Assembly (NCBI RefSeq): GCF_000005505.3
Contig: NC_016133.3
Location: 6,448,001-6,512,000 of the forward strand
From: Brachypodium distachyon
Taxonomy: Eukaryota; Streptophyta; Magnoliopsida; Poales; Poaceae
Direction: 5' to 3'
DNA length: 64,000 nucleotides
Position 1 is the stretch's first letter. Each line of letters starts with the position of its first letter. A program made the position numbers and the translations under genes. This document shows, one piece after another, positions 11,969-22,157 of the stretch. Below the pieces are notes generated by a model, which searched no databases, was not told the DNA's origin, and was given only the letters and a program-made list of their open reading frames with translations.

Positions 11969-13474
11969 TGGTGTGGAGGAGGCGGGGCGGCCAGTTGCTG
12001 GGGAGATGGGGAGGAGGCGAGGCTGCCGGAGGGGGAGAAGAGGTGGGGCGGGGGAGGATCATCCGCGGCAGGGATGCGAGCTTAGGGTCTGTGTGGTGAT
12101 TTGTTTCTGCTCGGCTGCTCGCTCGGGTATCGATGGGGAAAAAACGTCGCGGCCTGGAACTTGGCGGTGGCACTTCCGTAAAAACGGTTCGCCGTGAGGG
12201 CAAGCCCGGAAATGCCGTGCGGAGAAGACTTTCTGCTAGAAGCTCTTTTTACGCACGATTTGGATTAGGTTTTTCCCAGCAGTTAGTGGCAAATTTTTCC
12301 TTAGTTTGGGCTTCAGCTGAACCCAGCAGGTGGTCTAGAAGCCCAAAAGAAGGGGAGCCTTTATTTGATATTGCAGTGTTACTCCAACTTGGTCAAACTC
12401 GATGAAGTTTGACTTAGGATAAAGTTAAGTCATCTGATATTTAGTAACAGATAAAAAAACAGATACACTCATAACATTGCCTCTACATCAGCTACATATC
12501 TAGATACGCATGTACCTAAAGTGTACATGATGTGTCAACCATAGACATATTAGAAAAGAGTAAATTGCAAGAAAACACCACATTTGGTGCAATGTTATAG
12601 GAAAACCACTTTTTAAAAAAATACAAATCAACACCGATTTTTGGGATAGAAGTCGCTCTGACCACTAATCTCTCGGTTGAGCGCGTTTTAATGGGAAATC
12701 TCGCAGAACACAAAACATTTTACATCTTACCATTGATTTTATTAAATTAATCAATCACAACCATAGATCTTGAAAACACTATAAAAAATTGCCACATATG
12801 TCATTCTGTAAAACGCCTCTTCGCCCGTATCCTTGGAGACTAACTTGCACATATCGGGAGAACCGGCCCCACGGCCACCGGCAAAATCGTCCGTAAAATC
12901 TTGCCACGCGCGATGCTAGCCACTCGTGCCTGGGCTCAATTATTTTGAGCTATGCCCACCGGCATGCAGTGTGTCTCTTAGAGCATCTCTGACGTATTCC
13001 TTATGTAGCCCCGCTCCATAAATATTTTGAATTTTGCGCGAAAATATGCTCCGAACGGGCCCCCTTAAAAAACTAGGCATGTAAAATGTTTTTAGGGGCA
13101 CACAAAAATTCTTGTCTGCATGCAATATCTAAAGCTCCGGCAACCTTTTATGGTCGACCAACTCCTCATTTCTTCCACCTCCACCACACGTCTGCCACCA
13201 CCTAATCTGGCCAAATCTGCTCGAGCCCGTCTGATACGGTAAAACAATACTAATTTATGGGATTTGTTCCGCCCAACGCAAAGCGATACCGTGAAATAGT
13301 TTTTAGGTGTATATTACACGGCTTTTACGGTTTTGCCGTATAAGAAACCTGCTAGAGATGTTCTTATGCATCAGATGCAGAGATAGATATGGACAAGCAT
13401 GTATGCGTCTTCCGATTGCTCCATCCGTTTCAATACATTGCTTATAATCTACAGATTTTAGACGATTCAGCTTT

Positions 13475-13617
13475 GCTTTCTCAGGTAGTATTGCACACGG
13501 GAGACCGATCAATGTGGATGCTCCGTCTATCTTTAAGTAATACACCGTATAATCGCTTGATTTATTTTTGCTTTCTCCAGGTTGTATTGTGCAGAGGACA
13601 CCGATCAACATTGTGGA
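13475..13617. repeat. imperfect direct repeat, about 45 bp, period 95
   Basis: The segment GCTTTCTCAGGTAGTATTG through GACCGATCAATGTGGA recurs as GCTTTCTCCAGGTTGTATTG through ACCGATCAACATTGTGGA 95 bp downstream. It is an old tandem duplication with no coding. Confidence 0.75.
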
Positions 13618-13656
13618 ACAAGGGTTGCGAATTCATCAACGCTATGTGTACACGAA

Positions 13657-13687
13657 CATGCAAGTATATTCCACATATACTTGCATG
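13657..13687. repeat. perfect 13-bp hairpin
   Basis: CATGCAAGTATAT, loop TCCAC, ATATACTTGCATG. It lies in AT-rich non-coding DNA and has no U-run that would suggest a terminator. It may be the remnant of a small fold-back element. Confidence 0.8.
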
Positions 13688-14567
13688 AATAATATTGTTC
13701 TCAGTTTCTCTTGAGAACGATAAAATTTTGCGATTTCCAAGGTGTGCACATTATTCTGAGGTTTATATTTTACTATCAATTAGACCAATATAGTGGTTTG
13801 ATTTTTTTAATGACAATCCAATAATTGTAATTTTTTTGTGCCACACAAACTAAATACTCCATATTACTGCCGTATTATTGTTCTAACTAGTGGTCAAACT
13901 TAAATCTCAGAATCCTAAAAGTGGCATGGGCGGAGATAGTAACACGGTGAAGAATTTAGAACTCCATCTAGAGTTATCGCCATGTCGGTTCGATTTTTTC
14001 AGTTTTTTATGCTATACAATCGTGGAGTTTTATTCAATATAGCGACGATTTATCTTCGGGTGGGTGTTGTAAGCTACTCCTCTTTTCTGGTTTGTAACTC
14101 AGAGAGAGATTTTTATGAATATTTTGGCCAACAACATGAGTGATAATATTTGGTTTAAGTGTATGAAAGCTATACGATTTAATTTGAAAATACGTTTTAG
14201 TACCAAACTACAAATTCAACGATATTACTGATGTGTCAAGATTACCTTATATACTACAGTATTGATCTAATTGTCGGTCAAAATCTGACTCGTGTCTCGC
14301 GAATTGGAAAAGGGTGGAGTAACAGGGAGGATCGGTACATGTCTGCTGTCTTGCTGCTCCCAATCCATGCCAAAAAGCGAAATACAACTACCGTCTACAG
14401 TTACTCAAAGAACCACCAACGCACCAACGAATCCAGAGCACGGAATAGAAGACGGAAACGTCACGCCTCGTGTGCCCTTGGACTCATAACTTGGCCGATC
14501 CGGACCCCACCTTGCATTGCTAGCTGACACGAGCGACCAGCCGAGAGGGCGGGTCAAAGCTGATGCG

Positions 14568-17500
14568 CTACGGCGACTCGTCGTCGTCGTCCGACGGTGT
14601 CACCAGACCCTCGACAGCCTTCGCCACAGCTTCCCTCAGAGACGCCTCGTCCAATTCACCCGCAGCCTGTAACAAAGATTCACAGCCCAGTCAAATTCCA
14701 CCACCCGTATCCTCAAAAAGCTAAAGCAGCAGAAGACTTGCTATAGGAATCTTCAGAAAGATGGTTCTTCAATACCAAAAAGGTCCTTTATGCCTAATTC
14801 ATACACCATGAGATCGCAAATTGTGCAGACAAAAGACAAGATTTCAAATCAAATTCGAAGTTTGGAAAATTTGACCGGAATCGAGGGTTCCCGGCCTGTC
14901 CTCGGGTCAATTCTGACAGTAAAATCTGCACAAGAGACATGTTCACCTTGTGTGGACAGTATCAGCAGGTATTCTAACCAAGCTTTCAAGCGTACGAGTT
15001 CCACAGTAACCAGGCCAAGTCACGGCGATTGTAACAGCCCTCGGTTATCATTATCTCTCTCTCTCCATTTCCTTTTCGTGGTGGAGAGTAAAATTAGATC
15101 ATGAAACTGACATGTATATATTTCAACGGTGCAGTACTGATTGCCGGACGAAGCTTCTGAAAAGGAGTGGAATTCCCATGGAAAAAAAAGCGGGATCAGG
15201 ATGCCGTGATGGCCGTGACGTCACCCAAGATCCGGACAAGGCGGTCAAGTTCTCTCGGACTCGAAGAGTATTCCGCCGGCGGGGCCCCCAAAACCCCCAA
15301 ATGGGATCCCATGACTTATCCCTTTGACTTTGACCTAGCTACTAGCTAGGAACGGCCACAGCCACCAGATCTCGGCGTCTAATCGTAACCGCGAGTAATA
15401 ATCACGCAGCATCAAAGTTTGTTCGAATCGTACCGTTGCTCGCAGTGTCATGCTGGCCTGGGCAATGCCGCCGCCGCCGGCCGCCGGATGCCTGCTGGCG
15501 TCGACGGCGACCACCGTGAACCGGTGGCCCGTTTCCTTGAGCAGCCGCAGCACGCGCGTCACCAGCTCCGACAGGTCACCGCCTGGCGCCGCCACTCTTA
15601 TGGTCACCTCCCGGGACACCGGTGTCGACGATGTGGACGCGCCGGCGCCGCTGCTGGTAGACACCTCGACTAGAAGCCCTTGTTGGACAAGTGCTTGGTC
15701 TGGACGGCGACTTTCTCTGGAGGAGCTGCCGTTGACGATGGGTCGGTAGACTTGCGCCGCCGCCTCGAGGGCTCGGTTCTTGGACTCGAGGTCTGCGATC
15801 TGGGTTATCAGGATGTTCATGTACTCCAGCGTGTTTGCCAGGACCGTGGCCTTGTCGTTCTACATTGCGCACGCAAAGCAAATTAGTTTACAGCTTTTGA
15901 ACATCCTTCAAAAAAGAAGGTTGTAATTGCTGACAGAGGGTTACTGACAAAGTAGGAGTCCGTGCAAACATTCCATGCAATGTTCCCTCTAACTAACCAA
16001 CATTGGTCATTGATCAGTAATAAATTCATGGTAAATTAACATACACCTACCTTTGATCCGGGAGGAAGAAGGCCTCTGAGCGCCTCGAAGCTCTCGTTGA
16101 GCCGCTCCCGCCGCCTCCGCTCCGATATCATATGGTGCAGCTGGCTGCTCGACGGCGCCGGCGGCTGTGCGGCCTCCTCCTCCTCCACCTCGTCTCGCCG
16201 CCGCTGCACTGCCGCGCCGGCCGCGGCGCGCTGCTGGTCCTGGTGGTTCTGGCCGTAGCCGCACTTGAGCACGTGCATCCTCCTGAGGATGGAGATGCCC
16301 CGCTTGATCATCCGCTGCCCTGCCGCCGCGCCTAGGCCCGGCGCACGCCTCGGCGCCAGCGCCGCGTTGTACGCCCGGAACGCCGTAGTCGTCGTGCTCG
16401 AGCCCCGGTGCGCGCCGCGGCGGGTGCCGAAGAAGGCCGGCATGGAAGAAGAAGATGGCGAGGAGGAAGAGGAGATGACGGCCAGCATGGCCTGCGCCAT
16501 GGCCGCGTCGTCGGCCTCCGCGCTCGGGAATTGCCCGTGGCCATAGGCGGCGTGCCGGCTGAACAGCGGGTGGAGAAGCGGCTGCTGCGCTAGCGAGAGG
16601 TCTCGTGGAGACGGCGTGGCGGAGGACGCCGCCATGGGCATGGCCATTGTGGTTGCCGTGCTGCGGGGGAGCGAGGTCGAGGCGCCGTCGGCGGCCGGGC
16701 TGCCGACGGAGATGGAGGGGATCGAGGAGGATGAGGACGAAGGGCGCGTGGGCGGGAGCTGGAGCAGCTCCTCGAGCAGCGACTGCTGGAAGAAGTCCTC
16801 GGAGAATACCTGCTCCACGCTCGCCCGCAGGTTGTTCGTCGGCGCCGACACGCCCATCTCGATCTCGCCGCTCTCGCATCCCACGAAGGCCGCCATCTGC
16901 ATGCCATGCCACAACCATTATAACATACAACAGCTCAGCTTCGTTCCAATGTGTGACGACATTCAGGCGAGATTACAAAAGGGGTAGACAAGAACAAACC
17001 TCAATGCCAGCTTCCTGAAACACAAGAAGATCACACAAGCATCGATCAGCATTGAATTTTCCCCACTGGACCACGGGATATATCTCGATTATTGCAATCG
17101 TGAATTACTATCATGAGCATGTCTATTTGCTGACCTGGTAGAACTGCAGCTGCAACGGCAGCGACGCGGAGGCGGCCAGGTCGTGCTCCGGGAGCTCCAT
17201 GTAGGACCGGCCTTCCCGGAAAGCCCACCCGGGCACGCACCCGCTCTCCACGCCGCAGAGCGAGCCCCTGTACGCCTGGAACAGCGCGCGCCCGCGGTCG
17301 CCCACGTCGCCCCGGAGCCACGCGTCCAGGCAACACAGCAGGTGGCCGCGTGACCTGCATGCATGCGCCAGCACAATGCGTGGAGATTAGAGACGAGGCG
17401 TTGAGAGCCGTTGATCAAATAATGGAGATCGCTGAGAGATGAACCTGGCGGAAGAAAGAGGAGGAGGAGGCAGCAGAAGCTGCTGTTGCTGGGCGGCGCC

Positions 17501-17614
17501 GGGATTAATTGGGGCCCAGACGCAGATGTAGGCGCAGCCGGGGACGCGCGCCGCGGCCTGCTGGAGGATGCGCAGCCGGGATTCCTGGCCGAGGACGAAG
17601 AGCGTGTCCATCAT
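14568..17614 (-). CDS. bHLH041-like transcription factor, six exons
   Basis: Exons (minus strand): 17614-17445, 17354-17135, 17014-17000, 16896-16051, 15859-15434, 14666-14568. All introns are GT-AG, phases agree, total 591 aa. The N-terminus (MMDTLFVLGQESRLRILQQA, then CAYICVWAP; WAFREGRSYMELPEHDLA; FYQ-EAGIE-MAAFVGCESGEIEMG) is the sensor-like region of bHLH041 relatives. The bHLH spans the exon 4/5 junction: HHMISERRRRERLNESFEAL, LRGLLPPGSK, then NDKATVLANTLEYMNILITQ. The basic part has His-Glu-Arg at positions 5, 9 and 13, expected for G-box binding. The C-terminus is ACT-like (VTIRVAAPGGDLSELVTRVL; MTLRAT-AAGELDEASLREAV) and ends in PSDDDDESP. Exon 3 has only 15 nt. If the last intron is retained, translation ends at 15,335 with an unrelated tail. 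A nuclear regulator; its target pathway is not visible here. Confidence 0.88.
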
Positions 17615-17661
17615 ATCATTCCCAGAACAGCACGGCGGCGAGAGATCCCCACGGCGTCCAT
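17611..17661 (-). other. 16-codon upstream ORF overlapping the bHLH start
   Basis: An out-of-frame ATG at 17,661 opens 16 codons (MDAVGISRRRAVLGMI). Its TGA (17,613-17,611) overlaps the ATGATG of the main frame. If the TATA box at 17,726-17,735 sets the start of transcription, this uORF lies wholly in the leader and could restrain or couple translation. Existence is seen; function is inferred. Confidence 0.55.
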
Positions 17662-17725
17662 GGATGATCGATATCTGCTGGTTCGTTGTCAAGTGCCGTC
17701 GCCGATCCATGGCTGGGTCGGTAGG

Positions 17726-17735
17726 TATATATATA
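17726..17735 (-). promoter_or_regulatory. TATA box of the bHLH gene
   Basis: TATATATATA on the minus-strand sense, about 112 bp upstream of the chosen ATG (17,614). A start of transcription 25-35 bp downstream (about 17,700) would exclude the in-frame ATG at 17,710, supporting 17,614 as the start codon. Confidence 0.6.
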
Positions 17736-18121
17736 CACATACGACCGGGGGCGGAGATGTGTGTATGCATGCATGTGTGGACGTGAGTGGAGGGAAAAGT
17801 ATTAGCAGGAGTACCGAGCTAGGAGGAGGAGTATAGTAGTGCGGTTGGGGAGGGAATTGAAGATAGCTAGCCGGGTTGGGTTTGGCTCGGGGAGAATGGA
17901 TGGAGACATGGGAGGGATGGGAGGGGGGGTTGAAAAGTATGAAAGATGCTGCCAAGTCTTTCGTTACGTTCAAAGGTGGTGATGGGCTTGAAAAAGGGTC
18001 AAACAAGGTGGGTTGCTGGATGGATGGCTCATGATCGATCTTCGGTTCAGCCTCTCGTCCCACCCTTAATTTTGGCCTCTCGAAAGTCGAAACCCAGATC
18101 GAGTAATTGCCTCTTGTGTGT
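17736..18121. other. bHLH promoter-proximal region
   Basis: No coding. CT/GA-rich tracts (GGAGGAGGAG; GGGATGGGAGGGGGGG) and CATG-rich words (GCATGCATG near 17,768) occur, as is common in grass promoters. No specific site can be assigned. Confidence 0.35.
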
Positions 18122-18347
18122 GTCCAGATTCATGATCTAACCAACGCAACAAAAAAATTGATATGATGGAAAAGACTAGTCAGTTTTTAATATAAATTGT
18201 GAAAGTGTAAACTCAAAATTATGGTGTCTTAAGAGGCCAATATATGGACGGAGGGGTAACAATATTTTTTAATATAATTGTGAAAGTCAGGACTTGAACT
18301 TAAAACCTTTGCTCTGATATCATGTCAAGCTTCTCTTATACATTTTT
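18122..18347 (-). mobile_element. TRIM/SMART-type mini LTR element, left fragment of array
   Basis: Read on the minus strand, TGATATCAGAGC (primer-binding site-like for initiator tRNA-Met; 18,325-18,314) follows the LTR end GAAGCTTGACA. The internal sequence AAGTTCAAGTCCTGACTTTC and GTCCATATATTGGCCTCTTAAG matches the unit at 21,866-22,157. A degraded second LTR reaches about 18,122. The outer LTR is cut by the Mutator-like insertion at 18,348. Confidence 0.75.
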
Positions 18348-18552
18348 GGGATTTTTATTTCTGTGCCCTCCATTGCTTAGTTCTGCTCAGTTTTGTCCAA
18401 GGCTTAAGACATTGCTCGCTTCTACCCTTCGTTCCTTAGACAAATGCTCACAGATACCCTCACAGCGCACCTGTTAACGGTCAAGACGCTTTGACCGTTT
18501 GCTGCTGACGTGTGGGACCGGGTTAAACCCTGACTGGTGGGGCCGACCTAGC
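18348..18552. repeat. left terminal inverted repeat of the Pack-MULE
   Basis: Pairs with 21,620-21,823. Shared words include CAAGGCTTAAGACATTGCTC, GCTTCTACCCTTC, AGACAAATGCTCACA and GCTTTGACCGTTTGCT. The right end of the arm is approximate. Confidence 0.85.
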
Positions 18553-19654
18553 TACTGACATGTGGGGTTGAAGCAACAGGAAAATGATCCCTTTGACTGT
18601 TAGAGGAAATGATTAATTTGCAAGTGGGTCCAACGTCGGAAGGAAAAATCTGACGGCTTCTGGCCACTGCCTCGCCGACGCTTTGCCGTTGCCGAAGTTG
18701 GTCTCCTGTGCGACACAGGCTAGGCAGGGGGTGGTGTGTCTAGAAGGCGCAAGGCCGCTGGCTTGTGCGGCGCGGCAGAGGGTGACACTAGGAGGCGGGG
18801 CGATACAGAGCACAGGAGAGGCAGGAAAGAGGGGCAAAAGAATGGGTAGGTCATAACGAATCTGACAAAGGCGTTGGAAGGGGTGGAGAAGCACTGCCGC
18901 GAGATCCTCGACGCCGGCGGGTGGCGGGCAGAGAAGAGCAGCGACGCGGGGATGACTCGGACCACGCGAGGCTCGATGAGAATCACTAGAAGGTTCAGAG
19001 TGATCAGGTGGAGCTGAGGGAGGTGGCGGTGGAGTCCGAAGGTCGCCGGAGAACGAGATCTGCTCGGTGGCGGCTACCGGCCGGAGCTGAGGAAGACGAT
19101 TGTGACGCGGCGATTGGAGGCACCTCGGGTCGATTACTTCCGCAGGAAGGATCCTCGAGCCGATGCGGGTCTCTTGGGCAAGGTGGAGCGCCTCATGGAG
19201 GACGCTGGCCACGACGGCACATGAGCGCGCTCTGGACGGCGCGAACGCCGTTTGTGTTCTGGCCAGAATAGAGCACGATAGGATGCGCGGCTTGCGGATA
19301 TAGCTTCGGCATGTCTACGAGGTCACGGAGGCAAGGTTTAGCGGTCGAGGGGAGAAGCGACGGTGTCACGATGGACGGCAGAAAGAGCGGCCACGAAGAT
19401 GCCCATCCCATGATCCGGCGTGCGCCTGACAAACTATACTAACCGAGCTAACAACTTGCTCGTGATTGCGTACATGCAGCCAAACACGCAGGCAGCTGCA
19501 AACGCCAAGATAGAAAATGATTGCTCGTGATTGCGTACATGCAGCCAAACCACTTGTGTCATTTTGGCATTATGAACAAACATATGAACTCTGTCTAAAA
19601 GTGCACTAAGCAGCATGAAACGATTGTTGCCCCTTCGTGGCCTCCTTCGGTCGC

Positions 19655-19950
19655 ATGGAATGCGCTCATCTGCATGTACGCAAGGTGCGGCCGCCATGCC
19701 GACGCCCCCAGGGTGTTCGATGAAATGCGAGGTGCCTACTTGCACGACCCAAAACCGCAGCGCACGGTATACCAGTCCTCGCAGAAAGCCAAAAAAACGT
19801 GCGTCTGAGCTTGTCCTCCGCGCCTGCGAGATGCCTACCTACGGCAACGGCTCGGTCAGCCAGCCGCATGGAACGCGCTCGTCTGCATGTACGCTAGGTG
19901 CAGCTGCCTCGCCCCCCCCCCCTAGGGTGCTCGATGAAATGCGCATGCTG
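19655..19950 (+). pseudogene. two PPR-like gene fragments inside the Pack-MULE
   Basis: Plus strand: 19,655-19,733 reads WNALICMYARCGRHADAPRV then FDEMR, the core of a PLS-class pentatricopeptide motif. A second, more decayed copy (19,868-19,950) reads WNALVCMYARC then VLDEMRML and is interrupted by a C-run. Between them SELVLRACEMPTYGNG resembles the end of a further repeat. PPR proteins bind organellar RNA; these pieces are too short and broken to work and most likely derive from a captured host gene. Confidence 0.6.
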
Positions 19951-20009
19951 TCGAATCATGTCAAAATTTGAAAACTCGTCGCATGACTTTGTATGAAAGG
20001 TCATGCACA

Positions 20010-20890
20010 ATTGGCATTAGTCCTCCATTGTAATCTACTTAGTATGGAAGTTGAATATCTTACTTGGAGTACTTCCTTCATAAAAAATGTCAATTTTGAC
20101 ACCTAAAAAAATTAAATTAAATACGTATAGCTTAAAATTAAAAACTTTACTTCGAAATCTTGTTTAGAATGATAAGACCCATGTATGTGCAAAATTTGGT
20201 GAGGAAATAAAAATTGAGACACTCATATGCCCTAAGATTCATTCATTTAGTTTAGAACTCATTAAACTTCATACGTGATAGGCCATTTTGTGAAGAAAAT
20301 TTCTTCCATCATGTTTAATTTGAGGTTTATACTTTTTCCTAAACAGTAGTACACATAAAATGACCCCATGCAAAAGGATTTCAGTTTTTGATATTTTTTT
20401 CATTTTACAAATTGTGGTCAAACTTGCATGCATGACTATTTCATGTTAGGGTTTGGTTCTTTCAACTTTATTTCCTCAGGGTAGGTACAATCATACTAGC
20501 ACTGCATAAAATGATTTTTTCCATATTGTTTGAACAATGTATAACACACTTGTAGTTGAAATTTTAATTACTTAAGGTAAATGTCTAGAAATCCATTAAA
20601 TATATTAAAAATAGCACAACACCTCCAAAAATCATGAAAAATCAGCATTAGACCTCCATTATAATGTAATTAATATTCAAGTTGAAAAATTCAAACTATC
20701 AATCTTATTTCGGGTACTTGTTTCACAAAAGATGGCATATTTCACACTTTAAAATTTTTAATAAAAATTTTATCACATAAAAATAAAAAATCTAGTTGGC
20801 AATCTTGTGTACAATTGTGAGACCTATGTTGGTGCAAAATTTGGTGATGAAACAATAAACTGAGATATGTATATGCCAAATGATTGCATC
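20010..20890. repeat. degenerate direct repeat inside the Pack-MULE
   Basis: The stretch at about 20,015-20,235 (CATTAGTCCTCCATTGTAAT; GTGCAAAATTTGGTGAGGAA) recurs at about 20,645-20,875 (CATTAGACCTCCATTATAAT; GTGCAAAATTTGGTGATGAA). The intervening 400 bp are AT-rich and non-coding. Confidence 0.6.
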
Positions 20891-21619
20891 CAAACCCCTC
20901 CAAACCCCCAACTCCAAACCCCTCCAAACTCAGCTCCAAACCCTCAGCTCCCAGCTCCAAACCCCCAGATCCAAACCAAGCTCAAAACTGGATTTTATAG
21001 CGTAGAGCTCCCCTCTGACCCCGAGACCGCGCATCAGGTGCCCCAAGCCGCATCTCCTATGGTTGCCCCCGCCGCCGGGAACACGAGTGGCACACGTTTC
21101 GTTCCGCACGAGTCCAGTGCACGCTCGTGCGCCGCCGCCTTGAACGGCCGGATTACCAAGCCCCTCGAGCCACGCCACCATGTCTAATAGACTCGCGTCG
21201 CCGCATTGAGCCACCCCATGGAAAGAATCTACCCCAATCGGCCCCAATCTCCTGCGCCCCGTCCATCTCCCCCAAATCCAGCCAGCCGCGCCGCCAGGCC
21301 GGTCTCTCCATCCAAAGATCCTCAGACTGTGTCGCTACCTCCATGAGCTTCGTATCGTCAAGACGAACCAGACAGTGCCGTCCAAAGAGTCTCCCGCGCA
21401 CTGAATCCCCATGCTGATTCCGTGCTCATGCCGCCGTCCGCCACCATTGATGGGCATGCTTTGGCCACCCATGTCCTACATGCGCGCCACCTCTCGCCTG
21501 ACGACGCATGCCGCCTAAAGTCTCTTGTCGGGCCCATCACACACCTCGTTGACGAGCCCGGAGCTCCGCAGCTGCCTTCAAATGGCTCGAGTCGGAGGAA
21601 GAAGAACGTGGACGTGGCA

Positions 21620-21823
21620 AGTGGTCGGCCCCACCAGCCAGGGTTTAACCTGGTCCCACACTTCAGAAGCAAACGGTCAAAGCGCCTTGACCGTTAATAG
21701 GTGCGCCGTGAGGGTATTTGTGAGCATTTGTCTAAAGAAGGAAGGGTAGAAGCGAGCAATGTCTTAAGCCTTGAACAAAACTGAGCTGAGCTAAACAATG
21801 GAGGGCACATAAATAAAAATCCC
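21620..21823. repeat. right terminal inverted repeat of the Pack-MULE
   Basis: Reverse complement of the arm at 18,348-18,552, with scattered substitutions and near-identical length. Confidence 0.85.
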
Positions 21824-21865
21824 TACATTTTAACACCCTCCTGCTCACGTGTGACGGGGAAGACA

Positions 21866-22157
21866 AGTCAAGCTTCATGCGCTAGCCAACATAAACAAAA
21901 GACCGATCTGATGGAAGGCTAAAAGGAAAGGGCTAAACAATCCACTTATACCAGCACCCCTCCTCACGTGTAAACTCAGAGGTATGACTCAAGAGGCCAA
22001 TACGTGGACGGAGGAGGCACGAGCAATTTTGCGAAAGTCAGGACTTGAACTTGAGACCTTTGGGTCTGATATCATGTCAAGCGTCATGCGCTAGGTAATG
22101 CACCCAAAAGACTAATCTGATGGATAGAACTCGACAATCTATTTATACACTTCAACA
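21866..22157 (-). mobile_element. SMART/TRIM mini LTR retrotransposon, about 292 bp
   Basis: Minus strand: an 83-bp LTR (22,157-22,075) begins TGTTGAAGTGTATAAATAGA and ends GCTTGACA. A PBS-like TGATATCAGA (22,074-22,065) follows, then about 110 bp of internal sequence, a purine tract TGAGGAGGGG, and a second LTR (21,956 to about 21,866) TGCTGGTATAAGTGGATTGT through GCATGAAGCTTGACTTG. No coding. The length equals that reported for SMART elements in grasses (recalled, not searched). Downstream (21,833-21,865) lies the end of a further unit broken by the Pack-MULE, so units are arranged in tandem. Confidence 0.75.

Larger units (their letters stand above)
10161..12358. mobile_element. candidate DNA transposon with short imperfect TIRs
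   Basis: The left edge CCCCATTCTTTTCGGCTGCA and the reverse complement of the right edge CTCCCCTTCTTTTGGGCTTC share the pattern CCCC-TTCTTTT-GGCT. AGCTTCT and CAGCTGAA words recur just inside both ends. Between them lie a tRNA-like SINE head, SalI-centred palindromes and a GC-rich block (11,750-12,230). No transposase is seen and no target-site duplication is certain, so this could be two unrelated decayed elements. Confidence 0.35.
12359..14567. other. intergenic region downstream of the bHLH gene
   Basis: No gene is recognised. It contains a direct duplication at 13,475-13,519 and 13,570-13,617, and a perfect 13-bp hairpin at 13,657-13,687, listed separately. The last few hundred bases, GC-balanced from 14,270, would include the bHLH 3' UTR on the minus strand. 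Confidence 0.4.
18348..21823. mobile_element. Non-autonomous Mutator-like element (Pack-MULE), 3.48 kb
   Basis: About 205-bp terminal inverted repeats, roughly 90% identical by eye, start GGGATTTTTATTTCTGTGCC on the left (18,348) and GGGATTTTTATTTATGTGCC on the right arm (21,823, reverse complement). The 9-bp flanks TACATTTTT (18,339-18,347) and TACATTTTA (21,824-21,832) fit a Mutator target duplication with one change. The element sits inside a TRIM/SMART LTR. No mudrA transposase, MULE or SWIM motif is seen. The interior holds a GC-rich block (18,640-19,430), PPR-like gene fragments (19,655-19,950), an AT-rich part with a degenerate direct repeat, and a second GC-rich block (20,880-21,620). 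Acquisition of host gene pieces is the Pack-MULE hallmark; the donor genes are not identified. Confidence 0.85.

Noticed and set aside
11709..12203. 164-aa Pro/Arg-rich minus-strand frame
   Set aside because: It sits on a GC-rich block containing a perfect tandem repeat, has no known motif and no introns or promoter.
17387..17770. bHLH start at ATG 17,710 or further upstream
   Set aside because: The TATA box at 17,726-17,735 predicts transcription start downstream of 17,710, and family similarity begins at MMDTLFVLG (17,614).
18613..19432. 199-aa and 79-aa frames inside the Pack-MULE
   Set aside because: They lie in a captured GC-rich block, have no transposase or other domain, and overlap frames on the other strand.
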